A stretch of 7,698 bases of DNA, taken from Candidatus Omnitrophota bacterium. GTDB lineage: Bacteria; Omnitrophota; Gorgyraeia; Gygaellales; Profunditerraquicolaceae. Shown here one piece after another: positions 5,216-7,698 of the stretch. Below the pieces are notes generated by a model, which was given only the letters and a program-made list of their open reading frames with translations, did not search any database and had not been told where the DNA came from. The stretch spans positions 1-7,698 of the forward strand of contig JAGVOR010000067.1 of assembly GCA_020052635.1 (NCBI GenBank), given 5' to 3'. Positions within the stretch are counted from its first letter, which is position 1; every line of letters starts with the position of its first letter. The position numbers were made by a program, and so were the translations under genes.

Positions 5216-6307
5216 ATGAAGTTTAAAGTTGAAAAAAGCCATTTAATTAATGCTTTACAGACCGTACAAAATATTATTACCACTAAATCTGCCTTACCAA
5301 TCCTTTCTCATATATTAATGGAAGCACAATCCGGGGCCTTAAAATTAACGGCCACAGATTTAGATATTGGAATAACCTGTGTAATTCCTGTGGATATTCA
5401 GGAAGCCGGCGCCATTACAGTGGCGGCTAAAAGGTTTAGTGATATTATTAAAGAATTTCCGGTAGAAATTATTAATCTGGCGATTAAAAAAAATAATCAG
5501 GTTATTATTGATTCAGACATGTGTCAGTTTAAGATTATGGGTTTAGCGAAAGAGGAGTTCCCCAAACTACCGGAATTTAAAGATCGTAAAGTGATTAAAA
5601 TAGACCAACAGGTGCTTAAACAAATATTATCATTAACTTCCTTTGCGGTTTCTTTAGATGAAACCCGTTACGTCTTGAATGGTATTTTGTTTAAAATCAG
5701 TAAAAATATCCTGACCCTGGTATCAACCGACGGAAAAAGGTTGGCGATCGCCGAACGGAAATTAAGCGTAGAATCAGATGCAGAAATCAGCATGATCGTC
5801 CCGCTTAAAACCATTCATGAGCTCAACCGTTCTTTGCAGGACACCGGCGAGCTTTCTCTGGTGGTTAGTAGTAATCAGGCGCTTTTTGATTTGGGAAAGG
5901 TGGGGATTGTTTCCCGTCTTATTGAGGGGGAGTTTCCAGACTATAAACAGGTAGTGCCGCCGGTATCGGAAAATAAAATGAAGGTAGACCGGAGCCAGTT
6001 ATTATTAGCAGTGAAAAGAGCGGCCCTGCTGGCTACGGTCGATTATCAGGCGGTAAAGTTCGAGGTGTTTAAGAATAAATTAGCCATCTCTAAGTCTACC
6101 CCCGATGTAGGGGAATTTCATGAAGAACTACCGGTTGAATATCAGGGACGGGAGCTGGTGATCGGGTTTAACCCGGTTTATTTAATTGATATTTTGAAAA
6201 ATTTAAACGATGAAACGGTCAGTATTGAATTAGTGGACGGGGAAAAACCGGGGGTGGTCAGGGTTAGCGGTTATGTTTATATAGTTTTGCCGATGCGCCT
6301 TAATTAA
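5216..6307 (+). CDS. dnaN: DNA polymerase III beta subunit (sliding clamp)
   Basis: A 363-residue protein, the standard length for the ring-shaped clamp that tethers DNA polymerase III to DNA and serves as a docking platform for repair and replication proteins. Typical features are the start MKFKVEKSHLINALQTVQNI, LPILSHILMEA, the TATDLDIGI block (about 49-57), LVSTDGKRLAIAER in the second domain, LIEGEFPDYKQVVP, and the C-terminal YIVLPMRLN, whose PMRL segment is part of the binding pocket for clamp-interacting peptides. Three repeated clamp domains of about 120 residues fit the length. The start is set by a strong Shine-Dalgarno AAGGAG (5202-5207), 8 nt before the ATG. dciA begins 4 nt after the stop, so the two are co-transcribed. 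Confidence 0.98.
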   Translation: MKFKVEKSHLINALQTVQNIITTKSALPILSHILMEAQSGALKLTATDLDIGITCVIPVDIQEAGAITVAAKRFSDIIKEFPVEIINLAIKKNNQVIIDSDMCQFKIMGLAKEEFPKLPEFKDRKVIKIDQQVLKQILSLTSFAVSLDETRYVLNGILFKISKNILTLVSTDGKRLAIAERKLSVESDAEISMIVPLKTIHELNRSLQDTGELSLVVSSNQALFDLGKVGIVSRLIEGEFPDYKQVVPPVSENKMKVDRSQLLLAVKRAALLATVDYQAVKFEVFKNKLAISKSTPDVGEFHEELPVEYQGRELVIGFNPVYLIDILKNLNDETVSIELVDGEKPGVVRVSGYVYIVLPMRLN

Positions 6308-6311
6308 TAGT

Positions 6312-6614
6312 ATGGAACCCTTAAAAAATACCCTGCAAGAGGTGATGCGTCAGCTGGGCGCAAAAAAAGGCCTGCACTCCGAGGGTGATCCGCAGGAATG
6401 GCTAAAAAAAACCTTGACAAAGAAGGAGTTGGGGCATATAAGGGTTAAATATTTCAATAAAGGTGTATTAAGTTTAAACGTTGATTCTTCTGTTTGGCTG
6501 TATGTTTTGAGTTTAAAAAAAGCAATGATGTTGGAGCAGCTAAAAAAAGAACATCCTGAAATTAAAAATATCATTTTGAGAATTGGAGAAGTAGCCGGTA
6601 CGGGCAACGGGTAA
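6312..6614 (+). CDS. dciA: DUF721 / DciA-type protein, probable replicative helicase loader factor
   Basis: A 100-residue protein of the DUF721 family. The core is clear: [23 protein letters not shown] (about 46-68), with the family's aspartate-serine-x-x-tryptophan pattern, then a leucine-rich helix MMLEQLKK and the final strand [11 protein letters not shown]. DciA is the ancestral bacterial factor that helps load the DnaB helicase, present where DnaC/DnaI loaders are missing. The N-terminal helix and the KH-like core fit a minimal member, at the short end of the family range. It sits in the slot between dnaN and gyrB where recF, often followed by a DUF721 gene, is usual; no recF is present. 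There is no clear ribosome-binding site, and the 4-nt gap after dnaN suggests translational coupling. Family assignment is strong; function is inferred from the family. Confidence 0.88.
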   Translation: MEPLKNTLQEVMRQLGAKKGLHSEGDPQEWLKKTLTKKELGHIRVKYFNKGVLSLNVDSSVWLYVLSLKKAMMLEQLKKEHPEIKNIILRIGEVAGTGNG

Positions 6615-6652
6615 AGGGGGCACACGGTAATAATCGGGAAGATAAATTAAGT

Positions 6653-7698
6653 ATGAAAAAAAACAAAGACGGGATAAAAATTGATTCTAAGGCCCAAAAC
6701 ACCGCGAAGGTTTACGATGCTACCAGCATTCAGGTGCTAGAGGGTATTGAAGCGGTGAGGCGCCGGCCGGCGATGTATATCGGCGATACGTCGACCCGCG
6801 GTTTACACCATCTCGTATTTGAAGTAGTGGATAACAGCGTGGATGAAAGCCTGGGGGGGTTTTGTGATTCTATTGCGGTGACCATCCAGCCGGATAACAG
6901 TATCACGGTTATTGATAATGGCCGCGGGATACCGGTGGATATGCATAAGACAGAGAAGAAACCGGCGGTCGAGGTGGCCTTAACCACTTTACATGCCGGA
7001 GGTAAATTTGATCATCGTTCTTACAAAGTGTCCGGCGGTTTACACGGGGTGGGAGTCAGTTGTGTTAACGCGCTTTCCGATTGGCTGGAGGTAGAGGTTA
7101 AAAGAGACGGGAAGGTTTATCATCAGCGTTATGAACGGGGGAAAACCGTTTCCAAACTTACGGTGATCGGTAAAAGCTCTACCACCGGGACTAAAATTAC
7201 CTTTAAGCCGGATAAAACCATTTTTCCTAAAACCGAATACTCTTATGATATTTTGTCCGGGCGACTCAGAGAGCTGGCATTTCTCAATAAAGGCTTAAAA
7301 ATAAAATTAACGGATGAGCGTTCGGATAAAGAAGCGGTGTTTGAATTTTCCGGCGGGATCATCTCTTTTGTCGAATATTTAAATAAAAACAAAAACCCCC
7401 TACACAATAAAGTCGTGTATTTTGAAAAACTGCAGGATGAGGTTAAAAGCGAGGTCGCGCTGCAGTATAATGACGGTTATGCGGAAACCATGTTTTCTTT
7501 TGCCAACAACATTAATACCATCGAAGGCGGTACGCATCTGTCGGGCTTTAAGTCCGCATTAACCCGCGGCATCAATCAATACGCTAAGTCTAAAAATTTA
7601 CTCAAAGATAATATCGCGATTACCGGCGACGATGTCCGGGAAGGTCTCACCGCGGTGATTAGCGTTAAGGTGCCTAATCCACAATTTGAAGGACAGAC
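6653..7698 (+). CDS. gyrB: DNA gyrase subunit B, N-terminal part (3' end outside window)
   Basis: 348 codons are present and the gene runs off the right edge. GyrB supplies the ATPase of gyrase, which introduces negative supercoils. The GHKL ATPase domain is complete: [19 protein letters not shown] (26-44), [11 protein letters not shown] (56-66, with catalytic Glu57 and Mg-binding Asn61), VIDNGRGIP (86-94), LHAGGKFD (113-120) and [20 protein letters not shown] (123-142). The transducer domain follows with [27 protein letters not shown] and the start of [23 protein letters not shown], where K in SVKVP is the usual ATP-contacting switch lysine. The ATG chosen is the first in frame; about 20 polar residues precede the conserved region. 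The ribosome-binding site is weak (GGGAAG about 11 nt upstream). ParE of topoisomerase IV is the alternative, but the place after dnaN favours GyrB. Confidence 0.96.
   Translation, partial: MKKNKDGIKIDSKAQNTAKVYDATSIQVLEGIEAVRRRPAMYIGDTSTRGLHHLVFEVVDNSVDESLGGFCDSIAVTIQPDNSITVIDNGRGIPVDMHKTEKKPAVEVALTTLHAGGKFDHRSYKVSGGLHGVGVSCVNALSDWLEVEVKRDGKVYHQRYERGKTVSKLTVIGKSSTTGTKITFKPDKTIFPKTEYSYDILSGRLRELAFLNKGLKIKLTDERSDKEAVFEFSGGIISFVEYLNKNKNPLHNKVVYFEKLQDEVKSEVALQYNDGYAETMFSFANNINTIEGGTHLSGFKSALTRGINQYAKSKNLLKDNIAITGDDVREGLTAVISVKVPNPQFEGQ

Noticed and set aside
6350..6625. 91-codon open frame antisense to the DUF721 gene
   Set aside because: It mirrors a clearly recognisable DUF721 gene, with no ribosome-binding site or protein-like features beyond composition.
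6730..6987. 85-codon minus-strand frame inside gyrB
   Set aside because: It is antisense to the conserved ATPase domain of gyrB and matches nothing recognisable.
1..7698. Possible mobile element, defence system, CRISPR array or alternative genetic code
   Set aside because: Every sizeable open stretch is accounted for by core origin genes. No repeat array, transposase or integrase is seen, and TGA acts as a stop (yidC).

Overview
This is a bacterial replication-origin region. Two gene sets diverge from a non-coding origin at about 3349-3739. Leftward (minus strand) run rpmH, yidD, yidC, a very short jag-like gene, parA and the 5' part of parB. Rightward (plus strand) run dnaA, dnaN, a DUF721/DciA-type gene and the 5' part of gyrB. 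All genes read cleanly in the standard code, with no frameshifts, insertion sequences, tRNAs, CRISPR arrays or obvious foreign DNA.

Organism: YidC has the long N-terminal periplasmic domain of Gram-negative-type insertases, so a diderm (two-membrane) cell is likely. The sequences match no species I can name. The mixture of conserved origin order with missing or shortened members (no rnpA, no recF, jag cut to its N-terminal domain) suits a poorly cultivated lineage, for example something like Omnitrophota. That is a low-confidence guess and not read from the sequence.

Layout: (1) 1-1251: the parAB chromosome segregation operon. A sigma70-like promoter precedes it, and its leader holds two identical parS-like sites 43 bp apart. 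(2) 1252-3348: rpmH-yidD-yidC-jag, packed with 1-nt and 4-nt overlaps and a 5-nt gap, coding for ribosomal protein L34 and membrane-protein insertion factors. The ribonuclease P protein gene rnpA, normally between rpmH and yidD, is absent. (3) 3349-3739: oriC, with three perfect DnaA boxes, a 38-bp dyad built on DnaA-box sequence, an AT-rich stretch, and divergent promoters for rpmH and dnaA. (4) 3740-7698: dnaA, a probable terminator, a separate promoter, then dnaN-dciA-gyrB. recF is missing from its usual place.

The genes cover initiation (DnaA), probable helicase loading (DciA), processivity (DnaN), supercoiling (GyrB) and origin segregation (ParA/ParB/parS). I see no undescribed system here. 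The points worth attention are departures from a very conserved layout: loss of rnpA, a stand-alone Jag_N protein, a YidC lacking the usual basic groove residue, and the parS and DnaA-box architecture.
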